23,372 nt of DNA from Acidobacteriaceae bacterium (GTDB taxonomy: Bacteria > Acidobacteriota > Terriglobia > Terriglobales > Acidobacteriaceae). Made by a program: the position numbers and the translations under genes. The notes under the pieces were generated by a model. The model did no database searches, had not been told where the DNA came from, and saw only the letters and a program-made list of their open reading frames with translations. Below, one piece after another: positions 1 through 8,127 of this stretch. Each line of letters opens with the position of its first letter. Position 1 is the first letter of the stretch. The DNA lies in NCBI GenBank assembly GCA_030049955.1, contig JASIJX010000394.1:1-23372 (forward strand), in the 5' to 3' direction.

Positions 1-2
1 AC

Positions 3-137
3 AGGCTGGCGGTTGGCAAGTTGCCCGAGCCGGGTTCCCGTGTTTGCATTTTGGGGCTGATTGAGAAATATCGCGGCGTGCCTGAAATTAAGCTTTGGAG
101 TAGGAGCCAGTTGAGCAGGTCCCCTTCACTTTTTTAG
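3..137 (+). CDS. C-terminal fragment, OB-fold-like protein (partial)
   Basis: An open frame enters from the left edge and ends at TAG 135-137, giving 44 residues. The fragment has the pattern G-S-R-V-C-I-L-G, then I-E-K-Y-R-G-V-P-E-I-K-L, then S-Q-L. This resembles the last strands of OB-fold nucleic-acid-binding domains, where a 'V-x-G-x-I-x-x-Y-R-G-x-P-E-I' stretch is common. The start and any catalytic domain lie outside the window, so the full protein cannot be named. Its stop overlaps the TAA of the small minus-strand frame at 134-136, a tight convergent arrangement. Coding character is judged by eye only. Confidence 0.5.
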   Translation, partial: RLAVGKLPEPGSRVCILGLIEKYRGVPEIKLWSRSQLSRSPSLF

Positions 138-229
138 CGGGAAGCCTCCATCAGCAGTTCCATGAACTTCTTTGGTCCTATCTTTTGCTCCAGTTCCTCC
201 ATTTCTTGAAGGAGACCCTCCTCGGTCGA
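134..229 (-). pseudogene. Small coding remnant, unknown family
   Basis: Between the in-frame TAA at 232-230 and the TAA at 136-134 lies a 31-codon stretch with strong protein-like composition: Q-E-M-E-E-L-E-Q-K-I-G-P-K-K-F-M-E-L-L-M-E-A-S-R. It looks like the amphipathic helical C-terminus of a longer protein. The only internal ATG codons are late, there is no clear ribosome-binding site, and the frame is closed upstream by a stop. The other two minus-strand frames stay open through this stretch, so a frameshifted gene is possible. I do not recognise the family. The rest of 230-437, up to the receptor stop, shows nothing I can support. Confidence 0.3.
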
Positions 230-437
230 TTACCATTCCCGGCATTTCCTCTGGCCGCTGCGGCTCCGGCTGCATCCCGTTCCTTGAGTACCCCGTCTGC
301 TGCTTCTTCGCAACTGATGTCAATTCCTCCTCCGGACATCAAATACCAGAACGTTGCCACCGAAAAGGTAGACGTGACAAGTTGCAGGGCTAGGTTGAAA
401 GCCCCAATGATCGGTAGAGGTGATAACAGCAACTCTG

Positions 438-3400
438 TTAGAAGGCCACGCGAACCCCGAGCTGCAGTTGACGTGACTGAAGTGCTGAAGTGACCTTGCC
501 GAATGTGCTGTCGGCCATGTTGGGATCCACTGTGCTCAGGTTCACATGGTTGGGCAGGTTCAGGAAATCGAACCGAAGCTGCAAATTGCCGCCGGGTCCG
601 AGCCGTTCGATCGGATTGTTCTTGATCAGGCTGGCATCCCATTGGATCATGCCTGGATTGCGGTAGAGGTTGCGTGGCTCATTCCCGTCGGTACCCTCGG
701 TAGGAACAGGAAACACCGCCTGCGCGGCGCCTGTTGTCGGATTCCCGAATACCCCACTGATGTAGGTCGAGCGGCTGTGCGATCCGAGGTACGAACCGTT
801 ATTCGACGGAACATTGGGGACAGCCCAACTGCCGCCGTCGGCGTTGTAGTCGCCAAAGCTCTGGTTATAGTTGGCGCTGCCGTAATTTGCTGCGCTGAAA
901 GGATTCGACGTATAGACCCAGTATGGTGCGCCGGTCTCAATAACCGCGATACTCGTCGCCTGCCAGCCTCCCGTAATCATTTTTCCTGGGCCTGCGTGCA
1001 TGCCTGGAACCGTATAGGTACCGGAGAGCGAGAAGCGGTTCCGGACATCCCAGTTGGCAGGTCCGCGGTAGCTGAAGTATTGCGTTGGATCAGGGATGCC
1101 CAAACCAGTGTCCTGGTCAAAGCGCGTGCCCGCCTCGGGATAGTTCTCAACCTTCGAGAACATATATGATCCCTGGAAACGGGCGTATTCAGCAGGTGAG
1201 CCGCGGAAAGTGACGATCAGCGCGTTGTACGTGCTCTGATTCGCATTGTCCACATAGTTAATCGTGCCGTAATTCGGATTGAGTCGAACGAGCGTTCCAT
1301 TGTTTTGAATCAGCGATCCCGCAAAGCGGTTCACGTCAGTTCCAGTGAGCTGGTCGTACCCCTCGGATCCGGCATAGCTGGCTCCTACGACGTACTGGTG
1401 GGGTAACTCATGTTCAACGCCAACAACGTAATTTACGGCATACGGAGCCTTGAAGTTTCGATCCATAGCAACTACGCTGGCGATTCCGCCGCCAAGAGAG
1501 GCTAACTGCGCTGCGGAGAGAGTGGGCAGCGGGAAGTTGAAGGGATACGTGCCGGAGGGCGCCAGCGCGAACAGCGGCGCTGGCAGGCTCGGCGTTTGCA
1601 CGCTGAACACAGGCGTGATCAGACTGGGCGGGTTGAGGCGCATCTCATCTACGCTTTGGCCCAGCGCCACCCAATCGTGGAAGAGGCCGATGCCTCCACG
1701 GACAGTCCATGTTCCACGGCGCGAAGGATCCCACGAGAACCCGATGCGCGGGCTCCAGAGATTATTGATGGGGCTCGCAAAGACGCCGCTCACCGGTGTC
1801 ACGGTCCCGGCAGCGATCTGCTGGGCAAAGGTGCTGCCCGTGCCTAAGAGCAGGTTGCTGAATTGAAATCCGCTGTTGCCCCAGGCAGTGTGGTTGGAGT
1901 AGTAATCCCAGCGGAGCGCCAGCGTGAGCGACAGATTCGATTTCAGCTTCCAGTCGTCCTGGGCGAAGATCCCAAAAGGATTCTCCTGGCCGCCGAAGAT
2001 CACCTTGCCCGCCTGGCCATTGCTTGGATTGAGAGAAACTCCTGTCTCATTGAACGGCTGGTCGGTTACAAGATTGAGCAGATTCGTGAACTGGAAGGTC
2101 GGACGAACGCTCACCGGGGTAAAGTCTCCGTGCTCGATGGCGTGCACGCCGTTCACGCCGAACTTCAGCGTGTGCTTATTGATCTCGGCCGAAAGAACTG
2201 CGCGCCAGTTGTACTCGGGCCCGCGATACTCTCCGGGACCCCAGCCGCCGCTGTTTATGCCCTCCGATTGGCCGGTGACATTGATGTCCGGAACCTTCAG
2301 GTCGCCTAGCTGGCCGTTGGCGCCGCCAACGCTGGCAAATGCAAAGGAGCCCTCCGCCAGAACTTTGGGACTGAACGTGTGCGTGTAATCGGCCTGCCCA
2401 TAACGATTGGCCTGAAAGTTGACCACCGTGAGCCCCGTCCGGATCGCAGGCTGTTCCTGCGAAAACGCGTCGTTGTAATAGGCCAGGTAGAAGCGGTCAT
2501 TTTTAGTGAAGTACTCGTCCAGGCGGAAGTTATACTGCAGCGCGTTGTAGTACGGGCTGGTATTGAACGTCCCGGAATCAAGCATCGGCGTGCTGCAGGG
2601 AATGTTGTCAGTCGCCGAGGTTCCGCAACTTGAGCCAAAGTACTGCGCGGCCGCCTCATACACTCCGGCGCTTTTGCCATATACGACGGGCCAACCGGTC
2701 AGAACCTGAGTTCCAACCGTGTCCGGGAAATTCGTCTTAGCCCAGGAGACGAAGGCCGGATCTTCCCACGTCTGCGTGCCTGAAAGCGCCTCGGCGACCG
2801 TGGCCCACAGTTTTTCGAAGTCGGCGAAGAAGAACGTTCTATCCTTGATGACCGGCCCGCCAAATGTAGCCGATAGATCTTTGCGCGAATACGGCGTAGT
2901 TCCACCCGAGAATTCCTGGTTGGCGTTCAGGTCCTGGTTATTCCAGAAGAGGGCGCCGGTACCGTGGAATTTATTGGTGCCGGATTTGGTAGTCACCTGT
3001 ACAAGAATCGAGCTGCCCAGTGCGTTCTCCGCATCCCACGAGTTGGCCTGGATCGATACAGCCTCTACTGAGTCCTGAATGGGCGAGAGAACGATGTTGC
3101 CGTTTTGCACGGGACTCGTCACATTCATGCCATCAACCATGACCAGATTTCCGGTGTAGCTGCGGCCGTTGGCGCTAACAGCGACGGTCTGCGTGCCGAA
3201 GTTGTCGGCGCCGCCACCCGGCGATTCGCCGGCCGCCCGTGTTCCGGTGCCGGTGATGCCTGGCGCAACGGTGAGTGTGTCCCAGGTGTTGCGATTCAGC
3301 TCAGGAAGATTGACGACCTCCTGGGATGGAATCGTTGTTTCCAGACGGTTCTCGTCAACGTCCAGAATTGGGCCGCTCGTAGTCACAGTGACGGACTCGT

Positions 3401-3746
3401 TGGCGGTTTTCACCTTGAGGCTCACATTCACAGCAAGGGTTTGCGAGGTTTCAAGGTTTGTCTTCACCTCAGCATCGTCGAAGCCGCCGGCTGAAACCTT
3501 TACGACATATGGGCCAGGCTCGAGGCTGCTGAAGCGATAGTTACCCGAACCGCCCGATTTGATTTGCTGGCTGACGCCGTTTTCCTGGTTGGTGAGGATA
3601 ACGGTCGCGTTGGCTATGGCCGCTCCCGCCGGATCGAGAATCACACCTTGAATATTGCCGTTGTACTGCGCGTGAGCGGCAGCACCCAAGGCGAGAAGTG
3701 CTGGGACCAAAACAAGCACAAAAAGCATCTTGTGATGGGTGATCAT
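438..3746 (-). CDS. Oar-like TonB-dependent receptor
   Basis: This is a 1102-residue outer-membrane receptor predicted to bring large nutrients, here probably glycans, into the periplasm using TonB energy. The ATG at 3746 is chosen because GGAGG (complement of 3753-3757) sits 6 bases upstream and a clean signal peptide follows, ending in A-H-A-Q near residue 27. A carboxypeptidase-regulatory (Ig-like) domain spans about 28-110, a TonB-box-like E-S-V-T-V-T lies at 117-122, the plug follows to about 230, then a long beta-barrel ending in G-V-R-V-A-F with the terminal aromatic typical of outer-membrane barrels. It is paralogous to the receptor at 11780-15235; both carry I-P-C-S-T-x-M-L-D-S-G in the barrel. 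It follows the response-regulator gene after 347 bp holding a promoter-like sequence and the shared motif, so it probably has its own promoter. The transported substrate is unknown. Confidence 0.88.
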   Translation of the reverse strand: MITHHKMLFVLVLVPALLALGAAAHAQYNGNIQGVILDPAGAAIANATVILTNQENGVSQQIKSGGSGNYRFSSLEPGPYVVKVSAGGFDDAEVKTNLETSQTLAVNVSLKVKTANESVTVTTSGPILDVDENRLETTIPSQEVVNLPELNRNTWDTLTVAPGITGTGTRAAGESPGGGADNFGTQTVAVSANGRSYTGNLVMVDGMNVTSPVQNGNIVLSPIQDSVEAVSIQANSWDAENALGSSILVQVTTKSGTNKFHGTGALFWNNQDLNANQEFSGGTTPYSRKDLSATFGGPVIKDRTFFFADFEKLWATVAEALSGTQTWEDPAFVSWAKTNFPDTVGTQVLTGWPVVYGKSAGVYEAAAQYFGSSCGTSATDNIPCSTPMLDSGTFNTSPYYNALQYNFRLDEYFTKNDRFYLAYYNDAFSQEQPAIRTGLTVVNFQANRYGQADYTHTFSPKVLAEGSFAFASVGGANGQLGDLKVPDINVTGQSEGINSGGWGPGEYRGPEYNWRAVLSAEINKHTLKFGVNGVHAIEHGDFTPVSVRPTFQFTNLLNLVTDQPFNETGVSLNPSNGQAGKVIFGGQENPFGIFAQDDWKLKSNLSLTLALRWDYYSNHTAWGNSGFQFSNLLLGTGSTFAQQIAAGTVTPVSGVFASPINNLWSPRIGFSWDPSRRGTWTVRGGIGLFHDWVALGQSVDEMRLNPPSLITPVFSVQTPSLPAPLFALAPSGTYPFNFPLPTLSAAQLASLGGGIASVVAMDRNFKAPYAVNYVVGVEHELPHQYVVGASYAGSEGYDQLTGTDVNRFAGSLIQNNGTLVRLNPNYGTINYVDNANQSTYNALIVTFRGSPAEYARFQGSYMFSKVENYPEAGTRFDQDTGLGIPDPTQYFSYRGPANWDVRNRFSLSGTYTVPGMHAGPGKMITGGWQATSIAVIETGAPYWVYTSNPFSAANYGSANYNQSFGDYNADGGSWAVPNVPSNNGSYLGSHSRSTYISGVFGNPTTGAAQAVFPVPTEGTDGNEPRNLYRNPGMIQWDASLIKNNPIERLGPGGNLQLRFDFLNLPNHVNLSTVDPNMADSTFGKVTSALQSRQLQLGVRVAF

Positions 3747-3925
3747 GGCTGGCCTCCACGGTGAATGCAATTCTTGCTCCTCTCGCGAGATTGCTCACGG
3801 CAAGAGCGAGGTCCCATTTAGCGGAATTGGGAAGGACGCTTATCCTGGGCTCTAGAACGCCTGCGGCTCTCCCGGGCAGACATCTCCTCCGTTCCCCTTT
3901 CAAACGCGACACGAAAAGCAACAAC

Positions 3926-3955
3926 ACATTAGTGCGGCCAAGAATCTATGTGCAA
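3926..3955 (-). promoter_or_regulatory. Possible sigma70-like promoter of the receptor
   Basis: On the minus strand, TTGCAC (3955-3950) is followed after 18 bases by TAATGT (3931-3926), an acceptable -35/-10 pair pointing at the receptor gene. The -35 lies at the edge of the shared motif at 3952-3971, as expected if an activator bound there contacted RNA polymerase. The call rests on consensus similarity only. Confidence 0.3.
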
Positions 3956-3971
3956 TGGGTCAGGTGTACTA
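3952..3971 (-). promoter_or_regulatory. Candidate operator, copy A
   Basis: The plus strand reads GCAATGGGTCAGGTGTACTA. It matches copy B at 15402-15421 in 19 of 20 positions, and shares most of copy C at 10097-10116. It lies 205 bp upstream of the receptor start at 3746, on the same strand relative to the gene as the other two copies. The response regulator encoded immediately upstream is the natural candidate binder; that is inference. Confidence 0.5.
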
Positions 3972-4060
3972 CATTCGATGGAGAAATTCACCGGCAAATT
4001 GGTGGAATTCGCCAAGGCGGTCAAGGCATGATTGCGCAGTTGATAGAGCGGATTGCCGCA

Positions 4061-4095
4061 GAAGCGCTTTTCGTCGCAAGGGAAGTAAGCGCTTC
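4061..4095 (-). terminator. Inverted repeat at response-regulator stop
   Basis: GAAGCGCTT (4061-4069) and AAGCGCTTC (4087-4095) form a perfect 9-bp inverted repeat with a 17-nt loop, overlapping the TGA of the response regulator. Each arm also contains the palindrome AAGCGCTT. No T-run follows on the minus strand, so it is not a textbook intrinsic terminator. It could end or stabilise the sensor operon transcript, or be a protein-binding dyad. Confidence 0.3.
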
Positions 4096-4732
4096 AGCGC
4101 TGACTCAGGATGCCCTGCTGCAGCGCCACCGTGACGGCTTCGGTGCGATCGCCCACCTCTAGCTTGGCGCTGATCCTGTTGATGTGATTGCGGACAGTGT
4201 ACTGGCTGATCTGCAGCACATGGGCAATCTCCTTGTTGGTTAGGCCCTTCGATACCATCTCCAGAATCTCGGTTTCGCGGGAGCTAAGACTGGAGTGCGA
4301 TTCTCGCTCGGCGAGACGTTCCGCAATTTCTCCGGAAAAGTACTTGCCGCCGGCGTTCACCGTGTTGATTGCCTCCACGATCTGAGCGCCCGTGGCGTCT
4401 TTTGAGAGATAGCCGCGGGCTCCGGCCTTCACTGCGCGATAGATCTCCTCTTCATATGCATAGCTGGAGAGGATGAGGACGGCTGGAGGGGCCGCAATCT
4501 CCCGCAGCATGCTCAGAAGATCGATGCCGCCGATCTTGGGCATGCGCAGATCGAGAAGAAGAACATCGACCAATGCGCGGCGGATGAGATCCAGCGCCAC
4601 TTCTCCGTTCTGCGCGGCTCCAACGACCTTCAGTCCGGTATCTTTCCGCAATAAGCTCGTCAATCCGGCGCGAACCACCGGATGATCGTCGACAATCAGT
4701 ACGCGAATCGGCTTTCTAGCTGTAATTTCCAT
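4094..4732 (-). CDS. NarL/LuxR-family response regulator
   Basis: This 212-residue DNA-binding regulator is the cytoplasmic output of the sensor operon. The receiver domain (about 8-125) has the acidic pair D15-D16, phosphoacceptor D61 in L-L-L-D-L-R-M-P, S89 at the end of strand 4 and K111, so every residue expected for phosphorylation is present. A LuxR-type helix-turn-helix (about 149-208) has the conserved L-S-x-R-E-x-E-I-L and G-L-T-N-K-E-I-A motifs. The ATG at 4732 has GGAGAAGG upstream, and the gene overlaps the 3' end of the kinase gene by 17 bp, indicating translational coupling to its cognate kinase. Its targets are not known from sequence; the shared 20-bp motifs in this window are the best candidates. 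Confidence 0.93.
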   Translation of the reverse strand: MEITARKPIRVLIVDDHPVVRAGLTSLLRKDTGLKVVGAAQNGEVALDLIRRALVDVLLLDLRMPKIGGIDLLSMLREIAAPPAVLILSSYAYEEEIYRAVKAGARGYLSKDATGAQIVEAINTVNAGGKYFSGEIAERLAERESHSSLSSRETEILEMVSKGLTNKEIAHVLQISQYTVRNHINRISAKLEVGDRTEAVTVALQQGILSQR

Positions 4733-6872
4733 TTGATGGCCTTCTCCAGGACTGATGAAGCCGCTGCCAGTATGAGCGGAGAAACGACGGCGGCGTCGGC
4801 GCGTGTACGCGTAAAGTGGTTCCGCTTCCGGGCGCGCTCTGAATTGTCAATGTGGCCCCGATGTTGTCGGCGCGCTTGTGCATCCCCGAGATACCGAAGC
4901 CTGCCAGCTCGTCGGTGAGCGAGAAACCACAGCCATTGTCATCAACAATCAGTTCGACCGCCGATTTGAGATATTTCAGCGATATGTTGAGATGGGTCGG
5001 GTGTGCGTGACGAACGGCATTGGCGGCAGCTTCCTGACCGATGCGCATCAGGGTGTCGGAGATGCGCAATGGGATGGCGCGCTCGCTGCCTTCACTGGAA
5101 GTCCGTACCGCAATGGATGAGGTCCCGTTCACCATGCGGCGGGTGCAGATTTCGATAGCCCGCAGCAGATCCACCGATTCCAGATTTTCCGGCCGCAGCA
5201 TGGCAATGCTGCGGCGGGCTTCCTCGTGGGAGTTGCGCACCATGTCGCGTGCGAGGTCCAGTTGCGGGACGATGTTCGAGCCTTCATTTGCCTCGTCGCG
5301 GATCGCTTCCAATTGAAACCCAAGTCCGGCGAAGCTCTGCGCCAGAGTATCGTGCATCTCGTGCGCCAACCGTCCACGCTCATCCAGGACGGCTTGCATG
5401 CGCCATCGCTCAATCAGGATGTAGCAGCTTAGTCCTGCCAAAGCCAGCAAAAGCACTCCAATGATCATGGCGACGATACGTCCGGTGCTCCACCATGGCG
5501 GACCCTCGACTACCTCGACGTCGTTGAACGACGGCAACAGCAGGGCAAACGAAGTCAAATCGTGCGTGTATCTGGAGTCCACCACGCAAACACCGCGTAA
5601 GCGCAGCCGGCTCTGCTCCTTTAACCTGCGCAATCGACCCACTTGTCCGGCCTCGCTCAAAATGGCCAGGAAGGACTGGCTGGCGTCGTCAAGCGTTAGA
5701 ACAAGTGTGTGTCCCGAAACCTCGTCTTCATGCTCCAGGCGGCCCTCTATCTCGACGTATTTCGCGTCAAAGGCTCCCGTCGCAGCTTGTGCCGCAGTGA
5801 CCGCAATGGGCAGAACAGGCGTGTGCGACCAGAGCAGGCGCACATCGGCGTTGCGGAGCCGCGAACTGAAGTCGTGCAGCTCTGCGTCTCCTTTGGCCTC
5901 GACTTCGTCGCCGATTTGCAGCGGCGCATGTGCGTGGCTGTCGGGAATTGCCAATCCTCCGGTCGGATCCTGAACAAAGAGCACCGGCGAGGTGAGCGTT
6001 ACCACGCCGTGGATTGTGACCGGAGTGGGCGCGTCGGGGGAAAGCAGACGCAGGCTGCTGATCGATTGCGAGTTCACATCGGCGCGATGCGCGAGCAGAT
6101 CCCGCTGGAGGGGCTCGAAATACTTGTCGTACGAACCCGGTTCCGCTCCGGTGGGAAACTGTGCAGGGACGGCGATCGGAGGCGTGACCGGGCCGACCAT
6201 CGCAACCAGGTCTTGGTGGGTCGCCGGACGAATCTCCAAGTTTCTCCACTCGGCTCCGGTGTTGTAGGACTTGAGCCCGAAGCGGCCTGCGGACAGACAA
6301 TCGGGGTCCTCGATTGCAACGCTGGTGGTCTCGCCGTCGGGTGCCGTGGCGCTGACGGCAAATTCGCAACCGCAGGCGAGGAATTTTACGTGGTACCACT
6401 GCTGCGCATGAACGCGAGGTGTAACCGGTTTTGCGGCGTACTCTCGCCAGCCATAGTCAGCGCGGCCGAGAATGAGTGAGTTGTCCAGATCGCGCAGACC
6501 GGCCATGTAGCCGTGATAAGCATCCACCCCCTCTTCTTCGTCAGTTGAGCGGATGATCAGTCCAGCATCGCCATATTGGCCGAGCAAGAGCACGTCTGCT
6601 TCGATGGAGTAGTTCGTCCAATAGGTGGGGCCGCTCATCAGTTTGGCGCCGCGCTCATCGGAGTTGTTCTGCATGACGCCGTCGGCGTATTGCCATGTGC
6701 CTCCGAATGCCTGCCAGTCATCCTGCTTCGCGAGTGAGATTCCCTGCGCGCTGAACGGCCCCCTGCGCGCGATGGAATGGAACGCAAAAAATCCACAGAC
6801 TACCAGCAACGCAGTCGCGGTAAGGAAAGCGCCTACGATGATCAGATTGCGTCTGGTGAAGGTCGTTCTCAT
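4716..6872 (-). CDS. Membrane sensor histidine kinase, HisKA_3 type
   Basis: This is a 718-residue sensor kinase from the ATG at 6872. It has an N-terminal membrane helix (about 9-31), a large periplasmic part, a second helix (about 466-487), then the kinase. The periplasmic part starts with a concanavalin/LamG- or DUF1080-like region (about 45-215), followed by two OB-like beta domains (about 280-455, with a motif like L-F-V-Q-D-P-T-G-G-L), an arrangement I associate with acidobacterial kinases. The H-box R-L-A-H-E-M-H-D-T-L-A-Q gives phosphorylated H507; the ATPase has an N-box with N618, D-N-G-C-G-F and G-F-G-I-S-G-M, all intact. The chosen start forms an ATGA overlap with the upstream binding-protein gene; an in-frame ATG at 6887 would add five residues. 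The lectin-like region fits carbohydrate sensing, but the ligand is unknown. Confidence 0.9.
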   Translation of the reverse strand: MRTTFTRRNLIIVGAFLTATALLVVCGFFAFHSIARRGPFSAQGISLAKQDDWQAFGGTWQYADGVMQNNSDERGAKLMSGPTYWTNYSIEADVLLLGQYGDAGLIIRSTDEEEGVDAYHGYMAGLRDLDNSLILGRADYGWREYAAKPVTPRVHAQQWYHVKFLACGCEFAVSATAPDGETTSVAIEDPDCLSAGRFGLKSYNTGAEWRNLEIRPATHQDLVAMVGPVTPPIAVPAQFPTGAEPGSYDKYFEPLQRDLLAHRADVNSQSISSLRLLSPDAPTPVTIHGVVTLTSPVLFVQDPTGGLAIPDSHAHAPLQIGDEVEAKGDAELHDFSSRLRNADVRLLWSHTPVLPIAVTAAQAATGAFDAKYVEIEGRLEHEDEVSGHTLVLTLDDASQSFLAILSEAGQVGRLRRLKEQSRLRLRGVCVVDSRYTHDLTSFALLLPSFNDVEVVEGPPWWSTGRIVAMIIGVLLLALAGLSCYILIERWRMQAVLDERGRLAHEMHDTLAQSFAGLGFQLEAIRDEANEGSNIVPQLDLARDMVRNSHEEARRSIAMLRPENLESVDLLRAIEICTRRMVNGTSSIAVRTSSEGSERAIPLRISDTLMRIGQEAAANAVRHAHPTHLNISLKYLKSAVELIVDDNGCGFSLTDELAGFGISGMHKRADNIGATLTIQSAPGSGTTLRVHAPTPPSFLRSYWQRLHQSWRRPSNGNYS

Positions 6873-7873
6873 CGCGGCGGCCACCATGCCAGATTGAGGA
6901 TCTGGCGAATCTGAGCGGAATCCACGTTCTCACGGGTCATAAGAACGGGCGGCACCTTCAGAACCGTCGCGGTGCCTTCACCGTGAAGCTCGCGGTCCAT
7001 CAGGTTCATAGCCAGGCGGCCCATCTCGTATGTGTTCTGCACCACCACGGAATCGATGCCGCCGTTTCGGATCGGTGGAATCAGATCCTGATCGAAACCA
7101 ACAAGCTTAATAATTCCCGCCTTGCCATATTCGACCAGGGCGTAATAAACCCCTCTGGTTGAAGCCAGGGACAGCGCGACGATCGCATCGATCTTCTGCC
7201 CCTTTGCCAGCAACTCTTCGGCAGCCTCCTGTTCTTGCGGGACGCTGGATAACCCGAACTGGCGCACCGCTACATGGATTCCGGGTAACTCTCGTGCCAG
7301 TGTCAGCTCCAAACTGCGCTCTCGCACCACGTTGCTCATCAACTGTGGATTGATGCCCAGAATGGCGATGGAACCTTTGCCTCCGAGGATGCGGCCAATG
7401 CGCCGCGCCGCCATGGCCCCAGCGGCGTTCTCGTCGCTCAACACATAAGTCAACTTCGGTCCGGGAGGCATCCCGAGCTCTGTCCCTACCACGACTACAG
7501 GAACGCCCTTCGCAAGAACACGCTGGATGGGCGTTCGCATCGGCAACGTCTCTATGGGAGAAACGATGACTCCGGCGTATCCTCGATTCAGCGACTTGTC
7601 AATGAGAGCGATTTGCGCCTGGATGTCATCGTCGCGCATCGGCGCGTTCCAGTAGATTTCCAGTCCGTGCGCGCGAGCCACGGCCGCAGCGCCTGCATGC
7701 TCCGGTTCCCAAAGCGCTGTGCCGCATGTGCGCGGAATCACCGCGATCACAGGATGGGCCTGTTTACAACCGGTCTCGGCCAGCACGGTGAGCAGAAAAA
7801 TGGCAAGTGCCAGCCGGTTCTTTACCCGGGGCGTCCACCGACCCAACGCGGTGCCCTGCACAAGCAAGCGCAT
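6869..7873 (-). CDS. Sugar-binding-protein-like lipoprotein
   Basis: This 334-residue protein has a type I periplasmic-binding fold (RbsB/LacI-like): strand I-A-V-I-P-R-T, G-V-I-V-S-P-I-E-T followed by V-P-V-V-V-V-G-T, D-E-N-A-A-G-A-M-A-A-R-R-I-G, a G-K-G-S-I-A-I-L-G hinge-side strand, D-A-I-V-A-L-S and L-V-G-F-D-Q-D. No helix-turn-helix precedes it, so it is not a LacI repressor. The N-terminus has a basic stretch, a hydrophobic helix and E-T-G-C at 33-36, an imperfect lipobox (E at -3), suggesting a membrane-anchored periplasmic protein. The ATG at 7873 has GGGGAG 12 bases upstream; ATGs at 7885 and 7978 and a TTG at 7993 are alternatives. No ABC permease or ATPase is adjacent. Instead the kinase gene follows with an ATGA overlap, pointing to a sensory role that presents ligand to the kinase. 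The bound sugar is unknown. Confidence 0.85.
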   Translation of the reverse strand: MRLLVQGTALGRWTPRVKNRLALAIFLLTVLAETGCKQAHPVIAVIPRTCGTALWEPEHAGAAAVARAHGLEIYWNAPMRDDDIQAQIALIDKSLNRGYAGVIVSPIETLPMRTPIQRVLAKGVPVVVVGTELGMPPGPKLTYVLSDENAAGAMAARRIGRILGGKGSIAILGINPQLMSNVVRERSLELTLARELPGIHVAVRQFGLSSVPQEQEAAEELLAKGQKIDAIVALSLASTRGVYYALVEYGKAGIIKLVGFDQDLIPPIRNGGIDSVVVQNTYEMGRLAMNLMDRELHGEGTATVLKVPPVLMTRENVDSAQIRQILNLAWWPPR

Positions 7874-7970
7874 ACGGGAACCCATCTCCCCGCGCATCCG
7901 ATCATGGCGCAATCCACCTTTCGGGGCTTGCGCCAAATCGGTTCGAACGGGTGTTTCCGGTTCGCGACTA

Positions 7971-7979
7971 TAGTACATC
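7971..7979 (-). promoter_or_regulatory. Weak partial motif match before sensor operon
   Basis: The plus strand reads TAGTACATC, the reverse complement of the GATGTACTA core of copies B and C, about 98 bp upstream of the chosen binding-protein start. It is inverted relative to the other copies and lacks the AATGGGTC half. A 9-base match can occur by chance in a window this size. It would fit autoregulation but is weak evidence. Confidence 0.2.
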
Positions 7980-8127
7980 CGATTCTGTCGCAATGGTCGT
8001 GCCGTGCAATCTGGCGGTTTTTGACCGATTTTGCGAATTAGCCTATTCGTGCCGGATGCAGCCAGCGCAATTTCCGAACCGCCCCTTGACGGGATCCGGG
8101 TCTGCTGTGGACGGATACGATTCTTTT

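Larger units (their letters stand above)
3747..4093. other. 347-bp intergenic region before receptor gene
   Basis: No gene is supported here. From right to left, in the direction of minus-strand transcription, it holds part of an inverted repeat overlapping the response-regulator stop, the shared 20-bp motif, a sigma70-like promoter and a leader of about 170 nt before the receptor start. Short frames crossing this region lack ribosome-binding sites and protein-like composition. Confidence 0.6.

Noticed and set aside
178..642. Minus-strand frame running past the receptor's 3' end
   Set aside because: Most of it is an alternative frame of the receptor. The tail after 438 is low-complexity A/G/R sequence, while a different frame at 134-229 looks more protein-like.
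1863..2309. Plus-strand open frames of 80-300 codons opposite the receptors, TPR genes and MFS gene (also 9148-9993, 12095-13603, 20918-21820)
   Set aside because: They lie antisense within well-supported genes, lack ribosome-binding sites and domain signatures, and have arginine- and alanine-rich or irregular composition typical of shadows in GC-rich DNA.
6869..7873. LacI-family repressor as an alternative for the binding protein
   Set aside because: The N-terminus is a hydrophobic helix with a cysteine motif and no helix-turn-helix precedes the binding fold.
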